Shown here: positions 30,195-42,063 of the stretch, in pieces
Numbering within the stretch: position 1 is the first letter of the stretch
Layout: each line of letters opens with the position of its first letter
DNA from: Mycoplasmopsis lipofaciens ATCC 35015
GTDB lineage: Bacteria; Bacillota_I; Bacilli_A; Mycoplasmatales; Metamycoplasmataceae
Direction: 5' to 3'
Assembly (NCBI RefSeq): GCF_000686585.1
Contig: NZ_JMKY01000004.1
Span: 1-64,000, forward strand
DNA length: 64,000 bases
Position numbers and translations under genes: made by a program
The notes under the pieces: generated by a model
Seen by the model: only the letters and a program-made list of their open reading frames with translations
Told to the model about the DNA's origin: nothing
The model's database searches: none

Positions 30195-31063
30195 TAAACA
30201 GCAACCTTTGCTTCTATTTTTGAATGGTGATTGTAATTTTCTAATTTAATATCCTCTAAATTAAAATCAAAAATAGATTTTTTATTAGTATTTAAAATTA
30301 ATTTAGATAGTGGTAATGGTTCTCTTTGAAGTTGTATATTTACTTGATTTATGTGATTAGAATAAATATGAGCATCTCCTATTGTGTGGATAAATTCTCC
30401 AACTTTAAGATTACATTCATGTGCTATTAAAGATAAGAGCAAAGAATAAGAGGCTATGTTGAAAGGAACTCCTAAAAATAAGTCACCACTTCTTTGATAT
30501 AACTGCAAAGATAATTCTTTTTTAGAATTAACATAAAATTGAAAAAAAGAATGACATGGCGGTAATGCCATTTTTTGAATTTCTGTTGGGTTTCATGCAC
30601 TAACAATATGTCGTCTAGAATAAGGATTATTTTTTATATTTTCAATTACATTTTTGATTTGATCCACACCTAAAAAATTTCTTCATTGCTTACCATACAC
30701 GGGTCCTAGGTCACCATATTTTTTTGCAAAATTATTGTCAGTTTTAATTTTTTCAATAAATTCTTTAATATTTTCATTTTTAAAATCTGAAGATTTTTTA
30801 TAAATTTCATATGGTCATTCATTTCAAATATTAACATTGTTATCAACTAGAAATTTTATATTTGTATCCCCTTTTAAAATTCATAATAATTCTATAACAA
30901 TGGATCTTCATGCCATTTTTTTAGTTGTTAAAAGAGGGAAACCTTCTTTTAAATTATATCTAGTTTGTGTTCCAAAATAACTTATAGTTCCCGTTTTAGT
31001 TCTGTCATCTTTTTTTATTCCTTTATTTTTAACTAATTTTAATAAATCTAAATATTGTTTCAT
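30194..31063 (-). CDS. thyA: thymidylate synthase
   Basis: The 289-aa protein contains the nucleophile site [14 protein letters not shown], and [20 protein letters not shown] then [13 protein letters not shown] for dUMP and folate binding. GPVYGKQWR and [14 protein letters not shown] are further family blocks. It makes dTMP from dUMP supplied by the nearby dCMP deaminase. Shine-Dalgarno AGAGGT lies before ATG 31063. Confidence 0.97.
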
Positions 31064-31330
31064 ACTACCTCTAAACTTTTTTGAATATAAATATTTTTAT
31101 TATATATATTAGTTAAATAGTAGTTTATAAATAATTATAAAAATGAAAAAATTGCATAATATTTTAAATAAACAATTTAAGTATCTCCAATATACATGAT
31201 GATTGAAAATTAAAAAATTATGAAAGAAACAAATACAATAAAATCAAAACATTGTAAGATGGATTTAATTTTAATAAAATTAACTATAGAAAATGTTAGG
31301 AATTGTTTTAATAAAACAAATGAATTATAA
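31064..31330. other. intergenic region upstream of thyA
   Basis: This AT-rich region without a supported gene presumably holds the promoter for thyA-folA. Only short open frames and no RNA-like structure were seen. Confidence 0.4.
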
Positions 31331-31363
31331 AAATATCAAGTAAAAACAATTAACTTGATATTT
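31331..31363 (-). terminator. rho-independent terminator after cdsA
   Basis: AAATATCAAGT / ACTTGATATTT, an 11-bp stem around an 11-base loop, followed on the - strand by ATTTTTATA; it begins about 20 bases past the cdsA stop. Confidence 0.75.
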
Positions 31364-31384
31364 TAATTTTTTTTATGATTAATT

Positions 31385-32317
31385 CTAAATAAATATAAAA
31401 ATTATAAAAAATAAAAAACCAATAAATGATAAGCTATCAAACCTATCTAAAATACCTCCATGACCTAAAAGAAGCCGTGAATAATCTTTTATACCGTTTA
31501 TTCTTTTAATATATGAAAAGTATAAGTCGCCTAAAGCTGAAATTAAAGGACCAAAAATAATTAAAAAACTTTTCTCAATATTGCTATAAAAATTATTTGT
31601 ATCACTGAATAAATTTAATGAAAAAGATAATATTGTTGCAATTATCATACTAGCAATAATTCCAAAAATAAAACCCTCTCATGTTTTGTTAGGTGAAATT
31701 TTTGGTGCAAGTTTTTGTTTAAAAAATTTATGTCCTAATGTTTTTCCTCCCATAAAAGCGCCTATATCATGCGCAACTGGTATTAAAAAGAATACTAATA
31801 GGTATTTTCAATTTAATATTAGAAACATATGTGCTATCCTAGTGCTAATTGACAATATATATAAAGAAATAAAGGTGAGAATCATTCTTATAACTCTATC
31901 ACTTATCATCATATTTGTTCGGTATATAAATTCAATGATAAAAATAAACAAACTAACAGAGAATATAAATAATATTGATACTCAATCTTTAGCAATTTCT
32001 CTAACCATTTGACCTATAAATTGTGGTGATGAATCGAATTTTGAATTATTTAAATCAGTTAATAATTTAAGATTAACAATTGGCAACATAACTGAAAAAA
32101 TCATTGGTAACATAAGTAAAAATACATATGGTAGTGGAATTCTTTGTCCTTTTAAATATTCATAAGAAATTAATGAAATAAAAATACCAGAAAATATAAA
32201 CGAACAAATTCTAGCTATTGGTTGACTTGGACCAAAAATACTTAAAGGTATAATTATTCCAAGAATAATAAGAGTAAAAATTATTCCGGGTAGTATTCTT
32301 TCTTTAAACAATTTCAT
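31385..32317 (-). CDS. cdsA: phosphatidate cytidylyltransferase
   Basis: This 310-aa protein has about eight membrane helices. The family signature is near the end: KDYSRLLLGHGGILDRFDS, with VAHDIGAFMGGKTLG and KISPNKTWEG before it. It makes CDP-diacylglycerol from phosphatidate and CTP for phospholipid synthesis in the cytoplasmic membrane. It is a single gene with no partner; TATAAT lies nine bases before its ATG with no clear ribosome site. Confidence 0.95.
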
Positions 32318-32444
32318 AATTATGAAATTATACTAGTTTTTTAATCATAAATATAATTTAATATTTTTTTTACCTTTAAACCTATCAATTAAGATAATTC
32401 GTAAATTCAAATTTATCAAAACATTGCTTTAATTTTAATTATAA

Positions 32445-32450
32445 TATAAT
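32445..32450 (+). promoter_or_regulatory. promoter -10 for tatD-rsmA
   Basis: TATAAT with TTGCTT 15 bases upstream (32424-32429); an overlapping TATAAT at 32440-32445 is an alternative. Unlike the leaderless genes, an AAGGAG site follows. Confidence 0.45.
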
Positions 32451-32483
32451 GTATGAATACTAAATTTAGTTTTAAGGAGATAA

Positions 32484-33257
32484 ATGTCTATTAAATATAT
32501 TGATTGTCATACACATCCATTGAAATCTTATTATAAAGATAATTTTCATGTTATTGAACACTCTAGAAGTAAAAATATTGTAGCTATGATGGTTACAGGT
32601 TGTGATCCTAAAGAAAATGAAGAAGTTAAAAAAATTTGTAAACAATTTGATTATACTTTTCCAGTTATAGGTATTCATCCTAATTGTTCTAGTGGTAAAA
32701 AAGATGGTGAAATTTTAGAAAATCAAATTGATGAAAATATTAAAGCAATTGGCGAAATTGGATTAGATTTTCACTATCCAAACACAAACAAAAAAAATCA
32801 AATTGAGAGTTTGATAGCGCAAATTAATGTTGCAAAAAAATATAATTTACCAGTTGTTATTCATATGAGAGATGCTTATGCAGAATTATATGAAATTTTA
32901 AAAAATTATCCTGATGTTCAATTTATGATTCATACATATAGCGGAAATTTAGAATGAGCTAAAAAATTTTATGAATTAGGTTGCTATTTTAGTTTTAGTG
33001 GTGTTGTAACATATAAAAATGCTAACAAAACTATCGAAGTATTAAAGTGACTACCTATCGATAAAATTTTAACTGAAACCGATGCTCCTTATTTATCTCC
33101 TAGTCACAAAAGAGGCGAACTAAATTATTCTAATTATGTAATTTATACAGTACATTATATTGCAGGTATTAAGCAGATGTCTGTTGAAAAATTTGCTGAT
33201 CAAATATTAAAAAATGCAAAGGAGTTATTTAAAATAAATGTATCAAGAAAGCACTAA
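32484..33257 (+). CDS. tatD: TatD-family metal-dependent hydrolase/DNase
   Basis: The 257-aa TIM-barrel hydrolase shows metal ligands in DCHTHPL, GEIGLDFHY, VVIHMRDA, MIHTYSG and TETDAPYLSP, the full TatD set. It is likely a 3'-5' exonuclease or general phosphohydrolase. Shine-Dalgarno AAGGAG precedes it. The last 20 bases overlap the start of rsmA; tatD-(rnmV)-rsmA order is common in Firmicutes, with rnmV missing here. Confidence 0.93.
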
Positions 33258-34014
33258 AATAAAGGCTAAAAAAAAATTTGGACAAAATTTTTTAGTTGAT
33301 GAAAATATAATTCAAAAAATCATTGAAATCATTAATCCTAAAAATAAAAATATTATCGAAATAGGACCTGGTAGAGGAGCAATAACAAAATTTTTAACAA
33401 AGGAAGCTCAAAATTTAATAACGTTTGAAATTGATGATGACATGATAGAGTACTTATTGAATAATAATATTTTGCTTAATTCTCAAATTGTTAAAGGTGA
33501 TTTTTTAGAAGCTAATTTATCTCAATATAAAAATTATGAAATTGTTGGTAATATTCCTTACTATATCACAAGCGAAATAATATTTAAGTTGTTAGAAAAT
33601 AGACATTTGTTTAAAAGAGCTATATTATTAGTTCAAGATGAAGTTGCAAACCGTTTAGTTGCAAAAAAGAATGAAAAAGATTATTCAAAATTAACAATAA
33701 CTGCGAACTATGTGGCGAATATAAAAAAGGAACTATTTGTAAAAAATAAATGTTTTGTACCTTCACCCAAAGTTAATTCAGCTATCGTTACATTAGAATT
33801 TAAAGACAATGTAGAAAATTTTAATGAACTAAAAAATTTCTTCAAATTATGTTTTTTATCTAGACGCAAAAAATTAATATGAAGTTTAAAAACCAAATAT
33901 CCAATTGACAAAATTCAAAATGCATATCATAAAAATAATTTAAATGAATTCACTAGAATACAAGAATTATCATTGGAACAAATTGTAGATTTATATTATA
34001 GTCTAGAAAAATAA
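33238..34014 (+). CDS. rsmA: 16S rRNA (adenine1518/1519-N6) dimethyltransferase
   Basis: The 258-aa protein has KKFGQNFLVDENIIQKI and IEIGPGRGAITKFL (AdoMet motif I), the catalytic block IVGNIPYYITSEI and CFVPSPKVNSAIV. All are diagnostic of KsgA/RsmA. It dimethylates two adenines of helix 45 late in 30S assembly. It overlaps tatD and should be co-transcribed with it. Confidence 0.96.
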
Positions 34015-34027
34015 AAAAAGAGGTAGT

Positions 34028-34417
34028 ATGTTTGAATATATTTATGAATATGATTATAAAGAATTAAGAGATAACTATTTACATTTTCCAAAAATTTACA
34101 ATAAAACAAAAAGAACTAATCTAATACTTAGTGAAATATTCTTCTTTATTAGTTTAATTTTATTTTTATCTTTCATTTTAATTTCTGTGTTTGTAGGTTG
34201 AAAAATATTTGGAATAATTGGAACTATATTAGTTTGAATTGGTGGAACAATTCTATTAATTTTTGGAATTCTACAATTACTTGCGCATCAACAAATTGTA
34301 AAAAGTATGAAAGAAGCAGATTTAGGCAATGAAAAAAAATCTTTGAAACATTTTAAAAATTTTATGAAATTAACATTGAATTTTGCATCATTAAAAAAAG
34401 TTGAAAAAAATAAATAA
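34028..34417 (+). CDS. small two-helix membrane protein, 129 aa
   Basis: AGAGGT precedes ATG 34028. The protein has an acidic N-terminus (MFEYIYEYDYKELRDNYLHF), helices at about residues 32-56 and 60-86, and a basic tail. It lies between rsmA and gpsA with 10-13-base gaps, so it belongs to that operon. The layout recalls the trio near 29 kb, but I see no residue-level match. Function unknown. Confidence 0.8.
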
Positions 34418-34426
34418 GGAGAAAAT

Positions 34427-35419
34427 ATGGCTAAAATTACTTTTATTGGAACGGGAGCATGAGCAAGTGCATTAGCTACAGTATTAACAAAAAATGAAAA
34501 CGATGTTGTAATGTGAGGTATTGATAATAATGAAATAAATGATATTAATAAAGGAATTAATTCTAAATATTTCAATAGTTTAAGATTTAATAAATCACAT
34601 TTTTTAAGAGCAACTAACAATTTAAGTGAAGCTTTGAAAGAATTTGATTTTCTAGTGTTGGCTGTTCCATCTAATCATATTGTTCCAGTATTAAAACAGA
34701 TAAGCACAAAATTAGATGGGAGAAAAATAAATTTAATTAATGTTGCAAAAGGTATAGATGAAAAAACAAACAATTTTTTTTCTGAAGTTTTAACGAATGA
34801 ATTTCAAGAAAATATTAAAAATTATTGCACTTTAATTGGGCCCTCTTTTGCTATAGAAGTTTTTGAAAATAAATTGACTATGATAAACATTGTTGGTCCT
34901 AATAAAAACTTTTTAAAAGATGTTCAAAAAATATTTAACAACGATACATTTAGATTGGTAATAAATAAAAATGAAAGAGGTTCTGAATTATTCGCTGCAC
35001 TAAAAAATGTTTTAGCGATAGGAATTGGTATGATAAATTATTATCATCCATATAATAATCCTCAAGCTGCATTATTGTCAATAGGAGTGAAAGAAATTCA
35101 TACAGTTTATAAAACATTATACCCACATTCTAGTGATAATATAGGCTTTGAATTAGCAGGAATTGGAGATATATTTTTAACTTGTTCTAGTCCTAAAAGT
35201 AGAAATTTTTCATTTGGTAGACAAGTTGCAGAAATGGGTATTAAAAAAACTTTAAAAATAAACAAAAAAACAATTGAAGGATATTATGCAGCTGAAAATT
35301 TAAATGAAATAATTAAAAATAATAATAAACTTCACATTCCTTTTTTAAAAAGTATAATCGATGTTTTATTTAATAATAAAAACGAAAAAAAATTATTAGA
35401 TTTTATTCAAACATATTAA
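34427..35419 (+). CDS. gpsA: glycerol-3-phosphate dehydrogenase [NAD(P)+]
   Basis: The 330-aa protein begins with the dinucleotide fold ITFIGTGAWASALATVL. LVLAVPSNHIVPVL, INVAKGID and LIGPSFAIEV follow. The active-site Lys lies in ELFAALKNVLAIGIGM, and ELAGIGDIFLTCSSPKSRNF is the GpsA signature. It makes sn-glycerol-3-phosphate for phospholipids. AAGGAG lies before the start; Trp codons are TGA. Confidence 0.96.
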
Positions 35420-35484
35420 ATTGCTTTTTTACATATAAAAATATAATAAAAAACATTTTAAAATTTCTTAAAGATTAATTTACA

Positions 35485-35514
35485 AAAAATCACCATTTGT
35501 TACTGGTGATTTTT
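35485..35514. terminator. terminator between convergent gpsA and serS
   Basis: AAAAATCACCA / TGGTGATTTTT, an 11-bp stem with an 8-base loop and T-runs on both strands; its right arm runs into the serS stop. Confidence 0.9.
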
Positions 35515-36782
35515 TATTGTTTTATTATTTTATCTACTCCCATATATGGAATAAGTTTTGTAGGAATTGAAACTGAACCGTCTGAATTTTGATAATTTTC
35601 TAATATAGCCGCTATTAAACGATCAATAGCCAATCCAGAACCATTCATGGTGTGTGCATATTCAGTTTGACCGTTTTCGTTTCTATATCTAATTTTTGCC
35701 CTACGTCCTTGAAAATCACCCATATATGACACAGAACTAATTTCTCTATATTGAATTTCTGAAGGCAATCAAACTTCCAAATCAACTGTTTTTCTACTTG
35801 AAAAACCTAAGTCACCCGTGCATAATAATAATTCTCTATATGGTAATTCTAATTCTTCTAAAACCAATTTAGCTTGTTCTAACATTTGATTATATTCATC
35901 AATAGCATCATTAGCATTTGTTAATTTAACTAATTCAACTTTTTTAAATTGATGCATTCTAATAATACCTTTTGTATCTCTACCTCCGCTACCGGCTTCA
36001 GATCTAAAACACTCAGTATATGCTGTAAAACGCAGCGGTTTAGATAAATCAATAATTTCATTATTATAAATATTTGTCACAGGAACTTCTGCAGTAGGAA
36101 TTAAATACATTCCATTAGTTAATTTAAATAAATCTTCTTCAAATTTGGGTAATTGTCCAGTTCCAAAAAGTATTTCTGGTTTAACAATTACAGGAACTGC
36201 ATACTCTTCATAATTATTTTTTGTATGCAAATCTAATAAAAATGATTCTAATGCTCTAGTTAATTTGGCACCTAAATTCTTATAAATTACAAAACGAGAA
36301 CCTGAAAGTTTTACACCTCTTTCAATATCTAAAATACCTAATTCTTGCGCAATTTCGTGATGTGGTTTAACATTTGTAACTAAACCTCTACCTAATTTAT
36401 CGTGACATTTAATAACCTTATTTTGGTGTTCATCCTCCCCTAAAGGTATTTCATCTAAGGGTAAATTGGGAATTTGGAATAGTAAATTGTTGACTTCAAC
36501 TTCAACTTGATTAGCTTTCTTTTCAAATTCTTGTTGTTCCTTTTTTATTTTTGAAATTTTGGTTTTTAATTCATTTAATTTATTTTTATCATTTTTAAAT
36601 TTAATAAAATCAGCACCACATTTTGATAATTCAGCTTTTTTTTGTTGAGCACTAAACATCAATTGTCCACGTTGAGAAGCTAATTCAAAAAACTTATCAA
36701 ATAATGTCATATCGAAATTTCTTGATTCCAATGCTTTTCTAATTTTTTGTTCATTGTTTAAAATGTATTTTATATCTAACAT
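35514..36782 (-). CDS. serS: seryl-tRNA synthetase
   Basis: The 422-aa class II synthetase has an N-terminal coiled-coil arm (residues about 30-100, [20 protein letters not shown] region). Motif 2 lies in [20 protein letters not shown] with FKKVELVK, then [20 protein letters not shown]. Motif 3 is [17 protein letters not shown]. The frame is open up to 36899, but ATG 36782 with GGGGA nearby gives the standard start ([10 protein letters not shown]). One TGA-Trp lies at 35769. Confidence 0.96.
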
Positions 36783-37006
36783 ATTCCAATTCCCCTTTTT
36801 TGTAGTAATTTTAGTAAAAAATAATTTTCTTTTTTCAAAAATAATTACTAAAAATATTTGCGATTTATATTTTATTACATTTTTAATTTTCATAAACATA
36901 AAAATTAGATATTAAATTTAAGTTTTAATATATAATAATAAAGCGTTTTAACTTTTTGATATTTATATTACAGTTAAAACTTAACAAAAATATTTAAGGA
37001 GAAATT

Positions 37007-37156
37007 ATGAGTTTAAGAACATACCAACCAAACAAAAGACAACATGCAAAAACACATGGTTTTAGAGCAAGAATGTCAACAGCAAATGGTAGAAAAATTT
37101 TAGCTGCTAGAAGAGCTAAGGGTAGAGCAAGACTTACAGTATCAGATTCTAAATAA
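37007..37156 (+). CDS. rpmH: 50S ribosomal protein L34
   Basis: The 49-aa protein [20 protein letters not shown] continues [20 protein letters not shown], a complete L34. Shine-Dalgarno AAGGAG precedes it. It heads the rpmH-rnpA-yidC cluster. Confidence 0.97.
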   Translation: MSLRTYQPNKRQHAKTHGFRARMSTANGRKILAARRAKGRARLTVSDSK

Positions 37157-37179
37157 TCAAATTTTAAGTTGGATTTAAA

Positions 37180-37509
37180 ATGAAAAAAAAATATCGTCTT
37201 CAAAAAACTTGAGAGTTTGATAATGTTATTAAAAACAAAAAGCAAGTTATAAATAAATTCCTTGTTATTTACTACAAGGAAAGTGAAGACTTTAAAATAG
37301 GCATTACAGTTCCTAAAAGTTTTTGTAACGCAGTTCATAGAAATTATTATAAAAGACAATTAAAATCTATTGTTCATTCTTTAAATATTTATGACATGAA
37401 TTATCATTTTGTATTTATTTTAAGAAAAGAATTTTTAAATCAAACTTACCAGGTTAAATTAGAAACTACACGAAAGTTATTTAACAAAATAAGAAATGAA
37501 ACCAAATAG
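37180..37509 (+). CDS. rnpA: ribonuclease P protein component
   Basis: This 109-aa basic protein has FKIGITVPKSFCNAVHRNYY then KRQLKS, where the usual RNRxKR motif reads RNYYKR. It binds RNase P RNA to mature tRNA 5' ends. It is shorter and more diverged than Bacillus RnpA, but position between rpmH and yidC fixes the call. It overlaps yidC by 14 bases. Confidence 0.92.
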
Positions 37510-39421
37510 ATCAGATAACTTTGATTATTTTCAAAAAGGTTCTCCTCAACAAAAAAGGAAATCTCTTTTTAAAAAAATTTGATATTGATTTAAATTAGTA
37601 ATTTATATATTACTTTTTGGTCTTGCCCTTACAGGATGTGTACAAACATTTGTTATTAAAAATTCTTCATACACCGGTAACGGTACCGAGTTTTACACAT
37701 CTAAAAAAAGAATTAGTCCTTCAGTTGCAACATTCAAAAAAGACAAATCAGAAACATCAAAATCTGATGAATTTTATAATGTTGAAGAATTGCCAGAGGC
37801 TAACTACCACTTAAATTATGAAACACATGCTAATGTTATAGCAGAATTAAGAAAACAAGCTGGTGCAGATAATTATGGAAAATATAATTCATATTCATCA
37901 TCAATCAGACTATTAAATTCAGATAATTCTGAAGTCGATGGCCAACCTATTTTTAGGGGTGATAATGGAAAATACCTTTTTAAATCGTATGCATCGAATT
38001 CTTATAATTCTGTGTTTAATAATTTAGAAACAATTAAATTTCTTGACCCAGATTTCTCTTTTGAGAAATTCTATGTTAAAGAAAAAGGAAAAAACGAATA
38101 TTCAATAAACAAAAATATTCAAGCTTTCCAAATATTAGGAGAAAATAAAACACATGTTTATAAAACAGCTTCTATTTTTAGTTTAAATAATACTTATAAT
38201 GACTCAAATAGAAGATATTCAAGAGATGTTGTAGAATTATTCTATAGACAAATATTCTTACCAAAATATGGTAATAAATTCTATGATCGTGTTTTAAAAA
38301 GTGTTGGTTTTTCTTCTTATGAAGAATGAATTCAAGCAACAATTGATTATGGTAAAAATGGAACAGGTGACGCTAGAGTTGAATCATTAACTGATGAACA
38401 AATGCTTGCTATGTCAAATTACAATAAAATAATTGTTAATTTTATAAAAAAATCTGCTTTATATGAATCAACCAGCTTAATACCTAGAGTAGATGAAAAT
38501 GGTAATATTTTAAAAAATAAAAATAATGAAATTCAATACACTTCATTCTTTAGTGAAAATAGTGTATTAGGTGATAAAGATACAACCGATTCTGGAAGAC
38601 GTATTTTTACACATTCAGAAGCACAAAAAGCTATTTATAGTTGAGCAGGGGCTTGAAAATTAGGACCATTTTTCGGATTAATGGTTTGACCTATCGCTTG
38701 ACTTACTTCAAGTGTTCGTGAACCTTTACCTGCTGCAGGTGGTTGAACAACAATATTAGCAATTGTTATAGCTGTTATATTAACACGTTTAATTGTTTTA
38801 GCATTTACATGAAAAGCAACTGTTAATCAATCAAAACAAGAAGACTTAAAAGCTAAAAAAATTAAAATAGATGCTAAATATGCTGAATTTAAAGGTAATA
38901 AACAAATGAAGGCAAGACAACAACAAGAAATTGCTGAATTATATCGTAAAAATAATATTAATCCTTTAGATGCTTTTTTAACAATAATTATTTCTATACC
39001 TGTATTTATTGCTATGTGAAGAGTTATACAAAGTGTTCCTGATATGAAATCAACACATTGATTGGGAATGGACTTTGCAGCAACTTCATGAAGAAGATTA
39101 TTTTTTGAAGCTGAATGACAATATTTATTTATATTAATTACTGCAGCAATCACTCAAGTATTTTCACAAATAACGCCTAGATTATTAAATAGAAAGAAAT
39201 TTAAGGAAAGAACAACACTTGAAGAAGCAGCGGCAATTAAGAAAAATAATAAAACTCAAAATATTATATTAGTTGTATTTTTGGTTCTTACACTTGCATT
39301 TAGTTGTGGTGTTCAAGTTTATTGAATTTTTAGTAGTGTTTGAAATATTATTCAAACTATTGCAATTCATTACTTTAAGAAAACAAAATATTATAGAGAA
39401 AAATATAAAATTAAAGCTTAA
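37496..39421 (+). CDS. yidC: membrane protein insertase YidC, with large extracellular domain
   Basis: This 641-aa protein has one N-terminal helix ending in a lipobox, LFGLALTGC (Cys48), then about 330 polar residues presumably outside the cell. The insertase core starts near residue 383 (WKLGPFFGLMVWPIAWLTSS) and contains NNINPLDAFLTIIISIPVFI, the conserved YidC/Oxa1 block, and 5 membrane helices. Gram-positive YidC proteins are lipoproteins but lack so large an insert (about 260 aa in all). Many Trp are TGA. It inserts membrane proteins with or without SecYE. Confidence 0.94.
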
Positions 39422-39429
39422 TAATTGTA

Positions 39430-39456
39430 AATCAGGTTTCATACCTGATTTTTTAT
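39430..39456 (+). terminator. rho-independent terminator after yidC
   Basis: AATCAGGT-TTCAT-ACCTGATT followed by TTTTTATA. Confidence 0.88.
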
Positions 39457-39508
39457 ACCTTTATAACTATTTTTGGTATATTTATAACATAAAAAAATAA
39501 GGAGTAAA

Positions 39509-40489
39509 ATGAAAATTTTTAGAATTAAAGAAACATCTCCATACACAACTTTATCATTAGAAAATATTATTATGAATGATACGGATTTTACAGGAGATAT
39601 ATTATTGATATATCAACATGATAACGCTATAATTGTGGGTAATAATCAAAATACTTTTGAAGAAATAAATCATGAATATGTTAAACAAAATAACATTTGT
39701 TTAGCTAGAAGAATGTCGGGCGGTGGCGCTGTATATCATGATTTAGGTAATATTAATTTCAGTTTTATTAGCAATAATAATAAAACTAATAGTTATGAAA
39801 GATTTTTAGAACCGGTTATTGCTTTCTTTAAATCATTAGGCTTAGATGCTCAATTTCATGGTAGAAATGATATTTTATTAAACGGCTGCAAAATAAGCGG
39901 TAATGCTCAATATATATCAAAAAATAGAATAGTCAGTCATGGTACATTGCTTTTTAACGTTGATTTAACAAAATTATCAAAAGCTCTAAATCCAAATAAG
40001 ATTAAATATGAATCAAAAGGAATACAATCAATAAGAAAAAGAGTTACTAATATTTATGACGAGTTAAAAATAAAAATGTCTACTGAAGAATTTATCAATA
40101 AATTATTAGATTTTTTTGTTAAAGAATATAAGGGTGAAATAATTGAAATACCATACAAAAAATATGAAGAAAAATTAAATAAACTCAGAACTAAATTTAG
40201 TTCTGATGAATGAATTTTTAATAAAAAAGCAACTTTTACATTCCAAAATGGTGAAAAATTTACTGGGGGAATTTTAAATATAAAAGGTAATATTGAAAAA
40301 GGTGTTATTAAAAATGTTGTTTTCGAAGGTGATTTTTTAAGTAAAAATAATGTTAAAAACATTGAACCATTATTTATTGAAAAAAAATTAAATGAAAGTT
40401 CAATTAAGGAAGTTTTAGATTCTATAAATATGAACGAATATTTTGGAACAATCACAAAAGAAGAAATAATAAAATTGCTTTTAGGATAA
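39509..40489 (+). CDS. lplA: lipoate--protein ligase
   Basis: The 326-aa protein has the catalytic domain with RRMSGGGAVYHDLGNINFSF and GRNDILLNGCKISGNAQYIS, and a C-terminal accessory domain (residues about 245-326) including FTGGILNIKGNIEKGVI. Both domains are typical of LplA. It attaches lipoate to E2 or H-type proteins. AAGGAG lies before ATG; it is first gene of a four-gene operon. Confidence 0.95.
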
Positions 40490-40490
40490 T

Positions 40491-41324
40491 ATGATTAGAA
40501 AAGAAATAAAAATATTTAATGAAACAATAAGTTATTTATCTGAAGATATTGATATAAATAAACCTATTTTATTATTTGTACATGGTTTTAGCGATGAGGC
40601 AGCAAGAGTAATTTCTTTATATAGATTAGAAAGAAATTATAATTTATTTGCTTTAGACTTACCTGGTTGTGGTAAATCTAGTAACCATATTAAAGAACCA
40701 ACATTGGAATATTATTCGCAAATAGTAAGTGAATTTATTAAAAAAATGTTTGGTAATAAATTTATTTATTTACTTTCTCATTCAATGGGTTCAGTTCCCT
40801 CATTATTTGCAGGTTTAAATAACAATATAAACAAAATAATAATGTGTGCACCATTAAACTATTATTTAATAGATGATAAAAAACATTATCTTGAATTATT
40901 AAATTGGCTATTACCAAATAATTCTGAAGAATTTTATGAAAGTCAGTTAAATTTATTATCTGATTATGATAATGCAAAATTCTTAGAAAAATCTGTTAAA
41001 GATAATATATTAAAAATAGATAATGAAGTGTTAAATTTAAGAAAAAGAAAATTTAATAAAATTGTTACTCAACAGATTTTAAATCAGGAATACGTTAATA
41101 AAAAAATAAAACCTTTATTTGATAAAAACAATTGTTTTACAATAGTTTTTGCAAAACAAGATAAATATGTATTAGAAAAAGAAATACAAAAAATTATAAA
41201 AGAACAAAATTGTGATTTTGTTGAAATTAATGAATGTGGGCATGCAATGTTCTACAAAAAATATAAAGAAATTAACAATATTATAAATAATATTATAAAT
41301 AATGATAGGAGCAAAAATGTTTAA
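40491..41324 (+). CDS. alpha/beta-fold hydrolase
   Basis: This 277-aa protein has ILLFVHGFSDEAAR (oxyanion region), ALDLPGCGKSSN, a nucleophile elbow SHSMGS with Ser98, and a probable catalytic His251 in CGHAMF. Substrate is unknown; mycoplasma relatives are annotated as esterases, lysophospholipases or prolyl aminopeptidases. It begins one base after lplA stops and overlaps the next gene. No signal peptide, so cytoplasmic. Confidence 0.9.
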   Translation: MIRKEIKIFNETISYLSEDIDINKPILLFVHGFSDEAARVISLYRLERNYNLFALDLPGCGKSSNHIKEPTLEYYSQIVSEFIKKMFGNKFIYLLSHSMGSVPSLFAGLNNNINKIIMCAPLNYYLIDDKKHYLELLNWLLPNNSEEFYESQLNLLSDYDNAKFLEKSVKDNILKIDNEVLNLRKRKFNKIVTQQILNQEYVNKKIKPLFDKNNCFTIVFAKQDKYVLEKEIQKIIKEQNCDFVEINECGHAMFYKKYKEINNIINNIINNDRSKNV

Positions 41325-42063
41325 AGCATTTGGATTACAAGAAGGAGGATGAATATGAGCTGGATGGATGGCAATATTTTTTGGAATTGTTTCATCTATA
41401 ATAACAGCTATTGTAACACTTCCTCAACTTATAAAATTAATTAAAACTAAAGAAGTTGGAAATGTAAAATATTATTCATTTTGAATATTTTTTGTTGCTT
41501 TACTTCTGTGAATAATAATAGGTTCATTTGATCAAAATTGAGAAAGAAAAATTACTGCAAGTTATTTTGCTAACGTTGTATGTAGTTTAATTTATTCGTT
41601 AGTTTTATTTTTTATGTATAGATATTCAAAAAATAAATATAGAAATAAAATGCAATGAATAGTTTTAGGATTAACATTATTTTTATCCTTAGGTCTTTCA
41701 TCAGCAGGAGCTGTAGGAATATGAGCAAATAATGGACAATATCATGTTGATAAATATACTATGTCAATATTAATGCAAATAGCACCTATGTTAACAACGT
41801 TCGCATTTTTACCACAAATATTAAAATCTTTTGAAAATAAAGATTTTAGCGGATTATCAAAATTCATGATTTTTCTATTTGTTGTAGCTAATATATTATG
41901 AGTTTGTTATTGAATATCAATGGCTTTATATAATAAAGAATTAAGTACAACATTATTAACAGCAACAATATGACAATTAATGTCATTAGGTATCTATATT
42001 TCAACATTATCATATATGTTAAAATCAACTAAAAAAGAGAAAGAGGTACAAAATAATGTATAA
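41317..42063 (+). CDS. PQ-loop (SWEET/MtN3-like) membrane protein
   Basis: The 248-aa protein has about seven helices and two PQ-loop repeats: TLPQLIKLIKTKEVGNVKYY near residue 35 and FLPQILKSFENKDFSGLSKF near residue 164. PQ-loop proteins of this size carry sugars, amino acids or cystine; the substrate here is unknown. It overlaps both neighbours by 8 bases, so it is made together with the hydrolase and AsnA. Trp codons are nearly all TGA. Confidence 0.9.

Noticed and set aside
35769-36899. A longer serS starting upstream at 36899
   Set aside because: The extra N-terminal residues resemble no seryl-tRNA synthetase, and ATG 36782 has the ribosome site and the standard MLDIKYIL start.
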